Assembly: GCF_042684365.1 (NCBI RefSeq)
Contig: NZ_JBHULI010000022.1
Span: 62,001 to 126,000 of the forward strand
Direction: 5' to 3'
Length of the DNA: 64,000 nt
Source of the DNA: Gracilimonas halophila
GTDB lineage: Bacteria; Bacteroidota; Rhodothermia; Balneolales; Balneolaceae
A program made the position numbers and the translations under genes. Shown here in pieces: positions 17,480 to 26,042 of this stretch. Positions within the stretch are counted from its first letter, which is position 1, and every line of letters starts with the position of its first letter. The notes beneath the pieces are model-generated. The model did not search any database. It worked only from the letters and a program-made list of their open reading frames with translations, and was not told the origin of the DNA.

Positions 17480-20400
17480 TTAATGGGTTCCAAAGCAAGT
17501 GCATTGTAATCCGGCTGGGGCAATGGAGTTTGCATGCCAGTCGAAGCGCTCATCGTATCCGTCACGTTCCCACCAGAAAGGTAGTCGCTCGCGTTCCTGA
17601 TTTCCTACTTCGTTCATAGTGGAAGCATCAAATAAGCGCCCGTTAACCATGGTATGGGTTACAGAGTCAGTATTCTGAATATCATCCAGTGGATTTTCAG
17701 AGAGCACTACTAAGTCAGCCAGTTTTCCTACCTCGATGGAACCGATCTCATGATCCATACCCAGGTAATGAGCACCATTCAGTGTTGCAGCACGTAATGC
17801 TTCCATGTTGGTCATGCCGCCCTGTTCGAACATCCAGAGCTCCCAATGAGCTCCGAGGCCTTGCAACTGTCCATGGGCTCCAAGATTTACTTTTACTCCG
17901 GCATCTGTTAGCATTTTTCCAGACTCAGCAGTCAAAATATGTCCACTTTCATATTCTTCATCAGGAATCATGGTACGATGACGGGAACGAGGATCGATCA
18001 CACTTCTTGGAGTAAAGGTCAGGAGCCGGTCGTTTTCCCAAACATTGGTTTTCTGATACCAGTAATACTCTCCACTCATACTTCCGTAGTTTACCACATG
18101 AGTTGGTGTATAACCGGTTTCACTGGCGGCCCAAAGTTCGCGGACATCCTTGTAAAGAGGGACAACAGGAACATTATGTTCAATTCCGGTATGCCCATCC
18201 AATATCATACTCATATTATGGGTGAAGGTTGATCCACCTTCCGGCATTACCATCATTTCTAATTCTTTAGCTGCTTTGATCACCTGCTGTCTTTGTTCTC
18301 TTCTGGGCTGATTATAACTCTTCACCGAAAAAGCACCCCACGCTTTGGTTCGGTTCAAAGCAAATAATGCATCTTCATAACTGTTGATCTCCGTTTTAAT
18401 AGAACCATCAGCACCATAGAGGATTACTCCGGTTGAGAATACACGTGGTCCTATCATATGTCCGGCCTTGATGGCTTCGGAATGGGAAAAGACCATCTCA
18501 GAGTTTGAAGATGGGTCATGAACCGTTGTTACACCATAAGCCAGATTCGCAAAGTACTCCCACTGTTGTTGTGGACTTATTCCCAATCTGAAATTACCAA
18601 CATGGGCATGAACATCAACAATACCGGGCATAATTGTTTTTCCGGAAGCATCGATGACTTTCGCGCTCGATGGTATTTCCACATTTTCCCCAACCCCGGC
18701 AATTCGGTTTCCATCTACTAACACAGTTCCACTCTGAATAACGGTATCGCCTCTCATAGTGATGATGCGGGCATTAGTGAAAGCGATCATGCCTTCAGGT
18801 ACATAGGTTTCCAGCTCCATTTCCAGGTTGACACCTTCGGTTGGGGGTTCGGGAAGTGAATCAGGAGCGCCTTCAACAAATTCAAAGGTATCTTCCAGGT
18901 TCACGGTGAAATATTCCTCGCCGAGTGTCCAGTGAACTTTATCACTTTCAGCAGACCAATGCATATGATAACCGGCCTCAGAGGAAATCTGTTTTACAGG
19001 AATTGAACGGGTATTAGGATTTAGCTCGATCGTTTTCCCGGCTTTTGGGATTGGTGCAAGATAGACCTTATGAAGGTTTGAGAAAGCCATCCATTTACCA
19101 TCAGGGCTTGGGGCAAACTCATGTCCGTAGCTGGAAGTAAAATGAGTTTGCTCATCGTTTCCTGAAAGATCTACACTTTTATAGGATTTGTTGATGGCAC
19201 CAAAAATATATCCACCGGTTTGGTAAAAGATTCGCTCGCCATCGGGGCTGAATTTAGGGAGAGCTCCTTCATCAGTTATCATTGTTGCAGAACCGCCATT
19301 TGCGGGAATCGTGTAAATTCCGGGATCTAAAGTATGAACAAACCCTTGTTGACCGTTTCCGCTTTCTTTTCTGAAAACAATGGTCCGGCCGTCAGTACTG
19401 AAAGAAGGTTCTCTGTAGATCCCTTTCTCATCAGTCAATTTTCTTGGGGTAGCTGGCTGGGGGCTTTCATTTAATTCTACCACATTCACCGCTCCCATAT
19501 CCTCATCACTCCATGAAACAAATACAATAGATTCGCCATCAGGGGAAAAGGAAGGTTCAAATTCGAAATCAGTTGAGTTGGTGATCCTTCTTGGTGTTCC
19601 GTCCGGAAGCATTTTACTCCAAAGATAACCAGCTGCACTCCAAACCAGTGTTCGCCCATCAGGAGAGGTTCTTAGCTGGCGAACCGCTTTCACACGAAAT
19701 TCTTCAGGGGCAATATCCTGCTGAAATCTAACAGCTTTGGCAATCTCATGGCTGGACTCTGCTTCAAAGGGAATAACTTCAGATTCACCGGTTTCTGTGT
19801 CAATTTTATTGATTTTACCGTTGGCCCAAATGATGATGTGTTGATTGTCGGGCATCCAGTTGAAGTTTGCATTAGGTCCAAAAATAGCCCAAGCCTCCTG
19901 CATGTCTTTGCTAAGGTTTTCATAGACCGGGTACTCTCTTCCAGTATCGAGGTCTCTTAAAAACAGTACAGACTTTGTTCTTACCCTTCGTACAAAGGCC
20001 AGTGTTTCACCATCCGGAGAGATCTGTGGTCTGATTGCTCCTCCATTTCCTCCGGTTACTGTTTCGATCTCCCCGGTTTCACGGTCATAACGACGAATCA
20101 CATAGATCTGACTATTGGGATCTTTATTGTATTGGAAAAAACCACCGGGATATACATCCTGGCTGTAATAGATGTAACGACCATCAGGAGAAACCCAAGG
20201 CTCACCGATATCCTGTTGATCATTTGCTTTTTCTACGAGTTGAATTCCTGCTCCCCCGCTCTTATGGTACATCCATATCTCGCCGGCTCCTAAGGAGCGG
20301 GTAGATGAAAAGTGTTTTTTAGCAATGATATACTCTCCATCAGGTGTCCAAACCGCATTATTTAGAAGCCTAAAACTTTCATCAGTAATTTGCCGGGCAT

Positions 20401-20752
20401 TATTTCCGTCCTGGTCCATCACCCAAATATTGTCCCCGCCACCGGCATCGCTTGTAAAAAGGATCTGCGTTCCATCAGGGCTGAATCGAGGCTGGATCTC
20501 ATAGGCAAGGCCTCCACGTAATAGCTCTGCCTGTCCACCTGCGATAGGCATAATAAATATGTCGCCTAAGAGGTCGAATACAATGTTTTGTCCATCAGGA
20601 CTTACATCCAGATTCATCCAGGTTCCCTCATCGGTTGTAATGGTGAGGTCTGTGGTCTCTCCCAAGTCCGGGTTTGAAACATCCCACTTATCTTGGGCAA
20701 ACAATGTGGTTGAAACAAATAGAAATGCGAGGAATAAGCTAGAGAATTTCAT
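17480..20752 (-). CDS. Amidohydrolase with N-terminal TolB-like beta-propeller
   Basis: Large secreted protein of 1090 aa with two modules. A signal peptide (LFLAFLFVSTTLFAQ) is followed by repeated WD40-like PD40 blades (many copies of SPDG with F, for example FSPDGTQILFTSD, WVSPDGRYIYYSQD, SFSPDGESIVFVSW) to about residue 620. From about 650 the metal-dependent amidohydrolase fold begins (ITMRGDTVIQSGTVLVDGNRI, then the metal motif HAH in IVDVHAHVGNF). It ends near GKLADLVVLSENPL at about 1030. Homologues are annotated as imidazolonepropionase-like or prolidase-like hydrolases; the true substrate is unknown. The C-terminus has a CTC motif (GLQCTCFGTH). It is a single gene with its own terminator. 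Confidence 0.92.
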   Translation of the reverse strand: MKFSSLFLAFLFVSTTLFAQDKWDVSNPDLGETTDLTITTDEGTWMNLDVSPDGQNIVFDLLGDIFIMPIAGGQAELLRGGLAYEIQPRFSPDGTQILFTSDAGGGDNIWVMDQDGNNARQITDESFRLLNNAVWTPDGEYIIAKKHFSSTRSLGAGEIWMYHKSGGAGIQLVEKANDQQDIGEPWVSPDGRYIYYSQDVYPGGFFQYNKDPNSQIYVIRRYDRETGEIETVTGGNGGAIRPQISPDGETLAFVRRVRTKSVLFLRDLDTGREYPVYENLSKDMQEAWAIFGPNANFNWMPDNQHIIIWANGKINKIDTETGESEVIPFEAESSHEIAKAVRFQQDIAPEEFRVKAVRQLRTSPDGRTLVWSAAGYLWSKMLPDGTPRRITNSTDFEFEPSFSPDGESIVFVSWSDEDMGAVNVVELNESPQPATPRKLTDEKGIYREPSFSTDGRTIVFRKESGNGQQGFVHTLDPGIYTIPANGGSATMITDEGALPKFSPDGERIFYQTGGYIFGAINKSYKSVDLSGNDEQTHFTSSYGHEFAPSPDGKWMAFSNLHKVYLAPIPKAGKTIELNPNTRSIPVKQISSEAGYHMHWSAESDKVHWTLGEEYFTVNLEDTFEFVEGAPDSLPEPPTEGVNLEMELETYVPEGMIAFTNARIITMRGDTVIQSGTVLVDGNRIAGVGENVEIPSSAKVIDASGKTIMPGIVDVHAHVGNFRLGISPQQQWEYFANLAYGVTTVHDPSSNSEMVFSHSEAIKAGHMIGPRVFSTGVILYGADGSIKTEINSYEDALFALNRTKAWGAFSVKSYNQPRREQRQQVIKAAKELEMMVMPEGGSTFTHNMSMILDGHTGIEHNVPVVPLYKDVRELWAASETGYTPTHVVNYGSMSGEYYWYQKTNVWENDRLLTFTPRSVIDPRSRHRTMIPDEEYESGHILTAESGKMLTDAGVKVNLGAHGQLQGLGAHWELWMFEQGGMTNMEALRAATLNGAHYLGMDHEIGSIEVGKLADLVVLSENPLDDIQNTDSVTHTMVNGRLFDASTMNEVGNQERERLPFWWERDGYDERFDWHANSIAPAGLQCTCFGTH

Positions 20753-20835
20753 AAGCAGTAAATTAATTAGGTTGCAACGGATTATACTAATTGTTGAAAC
20801 TAATTGTGATACTGAGTCTGTAGATTCCCTTTAGT

Positions 20836-21603
20836 CTAACTTTTACTTTTAAACTTTCTGATAAAGTTCTTAGTAAAATCAGAGAGTACTAATCGTCCAC
20901 TTATCTCAGCTCTTTGTTCCAAAAGAAGATCCCAGTCTTCAGTTCCTTTCCATAGAACAGCTTTCAGGTCACGCATAGCTTCAGGGCTGCTTTTCGCAAG
21001 TTGAGCTGCAAGTTCCGATACGGACCTGTCTAATTCTTCTGTAGTTTCATGCACTTTGTTGAACATCCCCTTTTGCTCAGCAAATTCGGAGTCATACCAA
21101 TTGGTAGCATCCACAGACATGGTTGAAAAAGCACTTTTCCCCACTTTTCGTTCTACTGCAGGACCAACCACAAAAGGGCCAATTCCCAATGCCAGTTCAC
21201 TCAATTTAACAGCGGCATCTTTATGGGCGAATGTATAGTCTCCGGCTGAAGCAATTCCTACTCCACCGCCTACGGTTTTACCATGAACTCTTACGATGAT
21301 CAATTTTGGGCAGGTACGCATTGCGTTTAATACAAGAGCAAAACCCATGAAGAACTCTTTTCCGGTTTCATAGTCATCAATTGCGATCAGTTCATCAAAA
21401 GAAGCTCCGGCACAAAAAGCGCCATCACCACGACTTTTTATTACGACAACTTTTATATCCTGGTTATCGCCGGCAGAAGTAATAGTTTCCGCTAACTTTC
21501 GAAGAATGGCTCCCGGCAGAGAATTTCCTTTGGGATGAAAGAATTCAATGGTTCCAATATTATTTTCGATGGATAAATTTACCGATCCGTTTTGTTCACT
21601 CAT
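20836..21603 (-). CDS. Enoyl-CoA hydratase/isomerase family protein (PaaF-like role)
   Basis: Crotonase-fold enzyme of 255 aa at the downstream end of the phenylacetate cluster. The oxyanion-hole segments are GAFCAGASFDEL and GKTVGGGVGIASAGDYTFA. A Glu in KLSELALGIGP is in the position of the first catalytic Glu of hydratases. The cluster otherwise lacks an obvious PaaF (2,3-dehydroadipyl-CoA hydratase), so I infer this protein fills that step; sequence alone does not prove it. It lies 39 bp after paaZ, separated by an AT-rich repeat. It is unlike paaG in this window, whose motif has the isomerase-type Asp instead. Confidence 0.8.
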   Translation of the reverse strand: MSEQNGSVNLSIENNIGTIEFFHPKGNSLPGAILRKLAETITSAGDNQDIKVVVIKSRGDGAFCAGASFDELIAIDDYETGKEFFMGFALVLNAMRTCPKLIIVRVHGKTVGGGVGIASAGDYTFAHKDAAVKLSELALGIGPFVVGPAVERKVGKSAFSTMSVDATNWYDSEFAEQKGMFNKVHETTEELDRSVSELAAQLAKSSPEAMRDLKAVLWKGTEDWDLLLEQRAEISGRLVLSDFTKNFIRKFKSKS

Positions 21604-21606
21604 TAC

Positions 21607-21642
21607 TTAATTCAACATTTAAAATTCAAAATTTAAAATTTC
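21607..21642. repeat. AT-rich intergenic repeat fragment (TTTAAAATT family)
   Basis: The 39-bp paaZ/enoyl-CoA-hydratase spacer is built from overlapping copies of AACATTTAAAATTC and AAATTTAAAATTT. The same words occur in the spacers at 34163-34220 and 41626-41689, where they form hairpins. Here only one arm-like copy is seen. Confidence 0.5.
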
Positions 21643-23685
21643 CTAAACTTCGTCTATAGGTAATTTATTCTTCCTCTTCATCAAAGTGAGGATCGTGTAC
21701 TCTGCCACCAAAACCTCATCCTGATTCGTTACTTCTACATCCCAATACACAACACCGAATGGGAATTTGTCATCTTTCTTTTGCTGGCGGATATTTTTTC
21801 TTTTCAGTATCAGTTTAGCCTGAATAGTATCACCCGGGAAAACAGGGGCTACAAACCGCAGATTCTCCAAACCATAGTTCAGCATCACAGGACCTTCATC
21901 CGGATCCACAAACAAACCGGCCGTTGCAGAAAGCACGAAGTAACCGTGGGCTACGATCTTGCCAAACAGTGACCGAGCCGCAGCTTTGGGATCTGTATGG
22001 GCGTAAAAGTGATCTCCGCTCAATTCGGCAAATTCTTCAACATCTTTTTCAGTAACGGTACGCTTCTTGGTGGTCATTGCTTCTCCGACCTCCAATTCCT
22101 CAAAATATTTTTGGAAAGGATGTTTGTCCGATTCAGTGGTTTCAGCTCCACTGATATGCTGCTTCACTATATTCCGGAGTGTAGTTGGAGATCCCTGTAA
22201 GGCAATCCGTTGCATATTATGCAGTACAGCGCGGGCACCACCCAATTCCTCACCACCGCCGGCATGCCCCGGACCTCCGTGGACCAGTGATGCAATCGGT
22301 GATCCATGCCCGGTCGATTCTTCAGCTGAATTTTTGTTGATCACCATAAACCGTCCGTGATAGGGGGCACAACCCATGGTGATTTTATGAGCAAGCTCAT
22401 CATCAGCTGTAAATAAAGAGCCCACTAACGACCCGTTGGCTTTGTTGGCAATATCAATGGCTTCTTGTGTATTTTTGTAGGGCATTACGGTGGTCATTGG
22501 ACCAAATGCCTCAAGCCGGTGAACCTCATTTACCTGCATGGGCTGATGACAGACCAATACACGTGAATTCGTGTAAGCTCCATTTAGATCATCATTTGAC
22601 ATATAAACGGTTTCGGTGATTTCAGAAAGTTGTTGAAGCTGTTCTTCAAATCTTTCGGCTTGAAGGGAACTTGCCAATGGCCCCATTCGGGTTTCTTTTT
22701 CTCCGGGATCACCGATGGTGGTTTTCCCCAGTCGGGTTTTTAGTGCTTCAATAACTTCATCTTCCAGATGTTCCGGAACGATCGTTCGGCGAATGGCCGT
22801 ACACTTCTGGCCGGTTTTTACGGTCATCTCCCTCGCCACTTCTTTGATGAAGAGATCGAATTCCTCCATGTCTGGAGTAACATCTTCCCCAAGAATAGAG
22901 CAGTTCAGTGAATCAGCTTCCAGGTTAAATTGTACATTATTGGCGATGATATTTGGATGGGCTTTCAGTTTTTGTCCGGTCAGGGCTGAGCCGGTAAAAG
23001 CTACGGAATCCTGACTTATTAAGTGGTCGAGCAGGTCGCCTGGTTTATCAGCAGCAATAAACTGAACCGCTCCTTCAGGAAGAATGTCTGACTCGATTAT
23101 ATCTTTAAAAACTTCACATGAGAGATAGGATCCAACTGGAGATGGTTTAACGATAACCGGCATTCCTGAGATGATAGCAGGAGCCATTTTCTCCAACATG
23201 CCCCAGATCGGAAAATTGAACGCATTGATGTGAACAGCCACTCCATGTTTGGGCACACAAATATGCTGCCCTATGAAAGAGCCCTTGCGGGAAAGGCGCT
23301 CGGTGTCACCTTCTACATGCCACGGAAGGTCAGATAGATGCCGTCGTGATTTACTGGAGATCCCAAAAGCAGTGATGATACCGCCCTCAATATCGATCCA
23401 GGAATCAGCTCGTGTTGCCCCGGTATGAGTGGAGATCTCGTAATACTTCTCCTTGCGCTCCATCAGGTATTGGCCAAGAAATTTGATCTTGAACGCTCGT
23501 TCATGGATGGTCATCTCGCGAAGTTTTGGCCCGCCAACTTTTCGGGCATATTCGAGCGCTGACTTGTAATCAATATCAGCCTCAATCATTTGAGCAACCG
23601 GTTCACCAGTAACCGCACTGAGCAGCTCCGTTTCTTTACCTTCTGTTAACCATTCGCCTTTTATAAAGCTTTGTACTTTCATCAT
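21643..23685 (-). CDS. paaZ: PaaZ, bifunctional oxepin-CoA hydrolase / 3-oxo-5,6-dehydrosuberyl-CoA semialdehyde dehydrogenase
   Basis: Ring-opening enzyme of aerobic phenylacetate degradation. An N-terminal aldehyde dehydrogenase (about 1-520) is fused to a C-terminal MaoC-type hotdog hydratase (about 530-680). The dehydrogenase residues are Glu256 (NLEADSLNC) and Cys295 (TGQKCTAIRR), the same numbers as in the E. coli enzyme. The hydratase pair is Asp558 and His563 in SGDHFYAHTDPKA. The 680-aa length is that of full PaaZ. It hydrolyses the oxepin-CoA ring and oxidises the resulting aldehyde with NADP+. It sits between paaY and the enoyl-CoA hydratase in the minus-strand paa cluster. Confidence 0.96.
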   Translation of the reverse strand: MMKVQSFIKGEWLTEGKETELLSAVTGEPVAQMIEADIDYKSALEYARKVGGPKLREMTIHERAFKIKFLGQYLMERKEKYYEISTHTGATRADSWIDIEGGIITAFGISSKSRRHLSDLPWHVEGDTERLSRKGSFIGQHICVPKHGVAVHINAFNFPIWGMLEKMAPAIISGMPVIVKPSPVGSYLSCEVFKDIIESDILPEGAVQFIAADKPGDLLDHLISQDSVAFTGSALTGQKLKAHPNIIANNVQFNLEADSLNCSILGEDVTPDMEEFDLFIKEVAREMTVKTGQKCTAIRRTIVPEHLEDEVIEALKTRLGKTTIGDPGEKETRMGPLASSLQAERFEEQLQQLSEITETVYMSNDDLNGAYTNSRVLVCHQPMQVNEVHRLEAFGPMTTVMPYKNTQEAIDIANKANGSLVGSLFTADDELAHKITMGCAPYHGRFMVINKNSAEESTGHGSPIASLVHGGPGHAGGGEELGGARAVLHNMQRIALQGSPTTLRNIVKQHISGAETTESDKHPFQKYFEELEVGEAMTTKKRTVTEKDVEEFAELSGDHFYAHTDPKAAARSLFGKIVAHGYFVLSATAGLFVDPDEGPVMLNYGLENLRFVAPVFPGDTIQAKLILKRKNIRQQKKDDKFPFGVVYWDVEVTNQDEVLVAEYTILTLMKRKNKLPIDEV

Positions 23686-23704
23686 ATTTTCTTCTTAAAA
23701 TAAA

Positions 23705-23754
23705 GGAAAACAGGGTTCAGAACTCAGTATGTTCTAATCTGAATCCTGTTTTCT
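23705..23754. repeat. Intercistronic hairpin between paaY and paaZ
   Basis: Arms 23705-23721 (GGAAAACAGGGTTCAGA) and 23738-23754 (TCTGAATCCTGTTTTCT) pair at 15 of 17 positions around a 16-nt loop. The words AACTCAG and TTCTGATTTCT are shared with the spacers at 26878-26932 and 57703-57752. It lies inside the operon, so full termination here seems unlikely; processing or stability control of the mRNA is possible. Confidence 0.7.
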
Positions 23755-23774
23755 GTATTCTGATTTCTTACTTC

Positions 23775-24365
23775 TTACTTCTTACTTCCCCATGTCTCAT
23801 ATCCCATTTCCTGATCTTTTCGACCATCAGGAACTTCTCTAAGTGGCTCACATTCTTTTAAGGTCTCATGTAACTCTTTCGGTAGTTTTTGATAAAGACC
23901 GGTTCCCTTGGTTTTCCATGCCGCCATTTCATCGGTAACATCTTTAACGATCTTTGCCGGATTCCCAACCACTACTTTTCGATCAGGAACCTCCATCCCT
24001 TCAGGAACAAAAGCTAAGGCTCCAATAATCGATTCTTTTCCGACTTTCACATTATCCATAACTACAGCATTCATCCCGATTAGGCAATTTTCACCAAGAT
24101 GTGCTCCATGAATAATCGCACCATGTCCAACATGAGCGGATTCCTCCAAAGTAACCGTAACTCCGGGAAACATATGGATAGTGCAGTTCTCTTGAATATT
24201 ACACCCATCCTTGATCACGACTTTACCCCAATCGCCCCGAATAGCTGCTCCCGGACCGATATAGACATCCTTTCCGATAATCACATTCCCCGTTACCGCT
24301 GCTTGGGGATGCACAAAAGCCGTTTCGTGAATGACAGGTTTATATCTATTAAATTCGTAGATCAT
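23775..24365 (-). CDS. paaY: PaaY-like gamma-carbonic-anhydrase-fold hexapeptide protein
   Basis: Left-handed beta-helix protein of 196 aa. In phenylacetate pathways PaaY is a thioesterase that clears dead-end CoA adducts formed by the epoxide. Hexapeptide repeats run from about residue 15 to 150 (VIIGKDVYIGPGAAIRGDW, GENCLIGMNAVVMDNV). The metal-binding histidines are in HMFPG, HVGHGAIIHGAHLG. The C-terminal helix is longer than in simple carbonic anhydrases, as in PaaY. It sits between an IVS-like element and paaZ. A short 7-bp tandem repeat (TTCTTAC, about three copies, 23765-23787) overlaps its stop codon and encodes the final Lys-Lys. Confidence 0.9.
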   Translation of the reverse strand: MIYEFNRYKPVIHETAFVHPQAAVTGNVIIGKDVYIGPGAAIRGDWGKVVIKDGCNIQENCTIHMFPGVTVTLEESAHVGHGAIIHGAHLGENCLIGMNAVVMDNVKVGKESIIGALAFVPEGMEVPDRKVVVGNPAKIVKDVTDEMAAWKTKGTGLYQKLPKELHETLKECEPLREVPDGRKDQEMGYETWGSKK

Positions 24366-24370
24366 GGAGA

Positions 24371-24821
24371 TTAGGAGATTAAGTTATTGAGAAATTTAGT
24401 TCTCATTTCTTTGAGCCTTGTTTTGATTTTTTCAAATAGGCGATATATCCATTTAAAATTTTCAAACAATGCAAGATCTGGTTGTTAAGTTCATCAAAGG
24501 CATTTTGTTGTATATATCCTTCATCAAGTGCACATATTAAGTGTTCTTGTGTTTCATAGAGTGAACCGCGAGCCATTCTGCAGAATTGAATGTTCTCTTG
24601 ATAATGATACCTCCCAAATCCTTCTGCAATGTTTGCCGGAACGGATCTTGAAGAACGAATGATCTGATCTTTTAATCTGAATTTTTCGTCTTTAGGGAAA
24701 TCCTTTACCAAAGTTGATACCATTTGTCTCAATTCCCGGGCAGATTTCCACGATTCTAATTCAGATAGTTTATACATGACCCGCCGTAGTTACTTAATTA
24801 CTCAATAACTTAATCTCCTAA
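24371..24821 (-). mobile_element. Candidate IVS-like element E1 with 21-bp perfect terminal inverted repeats
   Basis: 451-bp unit between paaJ and paaY. The left end (24371-24391) begins TTAGGAGATTAAG and ends TTATTGAG. The right end (24801-24821) is its exact reverse complement over all 21 bases. The loop holds one gene of the S23/IVP four-helix-bundle family. Only 5-6 bp separate each end from the paaY start codon and the paaJ stop codon. Intervening sequences in 23S rRNA have the same plan (a stem enclosing an S23 gene). Calling this a mobile element is inference, since no target duplication was seen. Confidence 0.6.
24403..24777 (-). CDS. Four-helix-bundle protein, S23/23S-rRNA-IVP family (element E1)
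   Basis: 124-aa all-helical protein of the family encoded in intervening sequences of bacterial 23S rRNA and related to the Avd accessory protein of diversity-generating retroelements. The core motif is SVPANIAEGFGRYHYQENIQFCRMARGS (split here: SVPANIAEGFGR, then QFCRMARGSLYETQEHL), followed by a Lys-rich tail (YLKKSKQGSKK). It belongs to a different branch from the two other copies in this window, which carry NIAEGAGR and a LETQLLIS motif. No enzyme activity is known. It lies inside a pair of perfect inverted repeats within the paa operon and has no evident role in phenylacetate breakdown. Confidence 0.9.
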   Translation of the reverse strand: MYKLSELESWKSARELRQMVSTLVKDFPKDEKFRLKDQIIRSSRSVPANIAEGFGRYHYQENIQFCRMARGSLYETQEHLICALDEGYIQQNAFDELNNQILHCLKILNGYIAYLKKSKQGSKK

Positions 24822-24827
24822 AAACCA

Positions 24828-26042
24828 TTACACTTTCTCCAGAATAACAGCCATTCCTTGTCCAACCCCAACACATAACATGCAAAGCGCATATTTGTGA
24901 GATTCTTTTTCGTGAAGTTCGACCGTGGCCGTTTGTAACAATCGTTGCCCGGTCATTCCCAGTGGGTGTCCCAATGCAATAGCACCGCCGTTAGGGTTGA
25001 GCCGTGGATCAGCATCATCCATTTCCAGCATTCGGGTTACGCCGAGAGATTGACCTGCAAAGGCCTCATTTAACTCAATGACGTCCATATCAGCCAATTT
25101 CAATCCGGCGCGTTTCAATACTTTTTGAGCTGCTTCCACCGGGCCCAGTCCCATAATTCTTGGTTCAATTCCCGACACAGCATGTGCCAAAATTCTTGCC
25201 TTAGGTTTCAAGCCAAAATCCTTGACTGCTTTATCCGAAGCAACTAACAAAGCACCTGCGCCATCATTTAATCCGGAAGCATTACCTGCTGTTACGGAAC
25301 CGTCTTTTTTGAAAGCGGGACGTAATTTTGCTAATACTTCAGCTGTGGTATCCGGACGCATAAATTCATCATGCTCGAACAGATATGGATCCTGTTTTCT
25401 GCGGGGAATTTCTACCGGTATAATTTCTTTAGCAAGACGGCCTGAGTCTCTTGCGGCTCCGGCTTTTTGTTGGCTCCAGGCCGCAAACTTATCTTGATCT
25501 TCGCGGCTGATGTTATGCATTTCAACTACATTTTCAGCTGTCATACCCATTCCATCGGTACCGTACATTTCTTCCATTTTTGGATTAACAAAACGCCATC
25601 CAAAGGTAGAGTCATGCATTTCCGTGGTGCCTGAATATGGAGAAGATCCCTTACCTAAAACGATCGGTCCCCGTGTCATGTGTTCCACTCCGCCAGTAAT
25701 AAAAAGCTCTCCTTCACCCGCCTTGATGGCATGGTAGGCTTTCACTGTGGCACTCATTCCCGAGGCACACAATCGGTTCACTGTTTCACCCGGTACAGAG
25801 ACCGGTATTCCGGCTAAAAGTGAAGCCATACGAGCCACATTCCGGTTGTCTTCACCGGCTTGATTTGCACATCCAAAAATGACATCCTCAATTGCTTCCA
25901 GGTCGATCTCAGGGTTTCTTTTAATAAGTTCTTTGATCGGGATAGCAGCCAAGTCATCGGCTCTGATCGAAGACAGTGCGCCTTTTAATTTTCCAATTGG
26001 AGTTCTGATTCCGTCTATGATATATGCTTGTTTATTAGACAT
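24828..26042 (-). CDS. paaJ: Thiolase of the phenylacetate pathway (3-oxoadipyl-/3-oxo-5,6-dehydrosuberyl-CoA thiolase)
   Basis: Degradative thiolase of 404 aa; PaaJ cleaves both 3-oxo-5,6-dehydrosuberyl-CoA and 3-oxoadipyl-CoA. The nucleophilic Cys is in VNRLCASGMSA, the catalytic His in GGAIALGHPLGMTGQ and the acid/base Cys in CMLCVGVGQG. NEAFAGQ is also present. The position among paaH, paaI, paaY and paaZ supports the assignment over a general acetyl-CoA acyltransferase. The window has a second thiolase (46855-48033), paired with fadN, for fatty acids. It is flanked on both sides by S23-containing IVS-like elements. Confidence 0.9.
   Translation of the reverse strand: MSNKQAYIIDGIRTPIGKLKGALSSIRADDLAAIPIKELIKRNPEIDLEAIEDVIFGCANQAGEDNRNVARMASLLAGIPVSVPGETVNRLCASGMSATVKAYHAIKAGEGELFITGGVEHMTRGPIVLGKGSSPYSGTTEMHDSTFGWRFVNPKMEEMYGTDGMGMTAENVVEMHNISREDQDKFAAWSQQKAGAARDSGRLAKEIIPVEIPRRKQDPYLFEHDEFMRPDTTAEVLAKLRPAFKKDGSVTAGNASGLNDGAGALLVASDKAVKDFGLKPKARILAHAVSGIEPRIMGLGPVEAAQKVLKRAGLKLADMDVIELNEAFAGQSLGVTRMLEMDDADPRLNPNGGAIALGHPLGMTGQRLLQTATVELHEKESHKYALCMLCVGVGQGMAVILEKV

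Noticed and set aside
22715..23014. Open reading frames antisense to paaZ and other long genes
   Set aside because: They are shadow frames of well-supported genes, with Ser/Arg-rich, low-complexity translations and no motifs.
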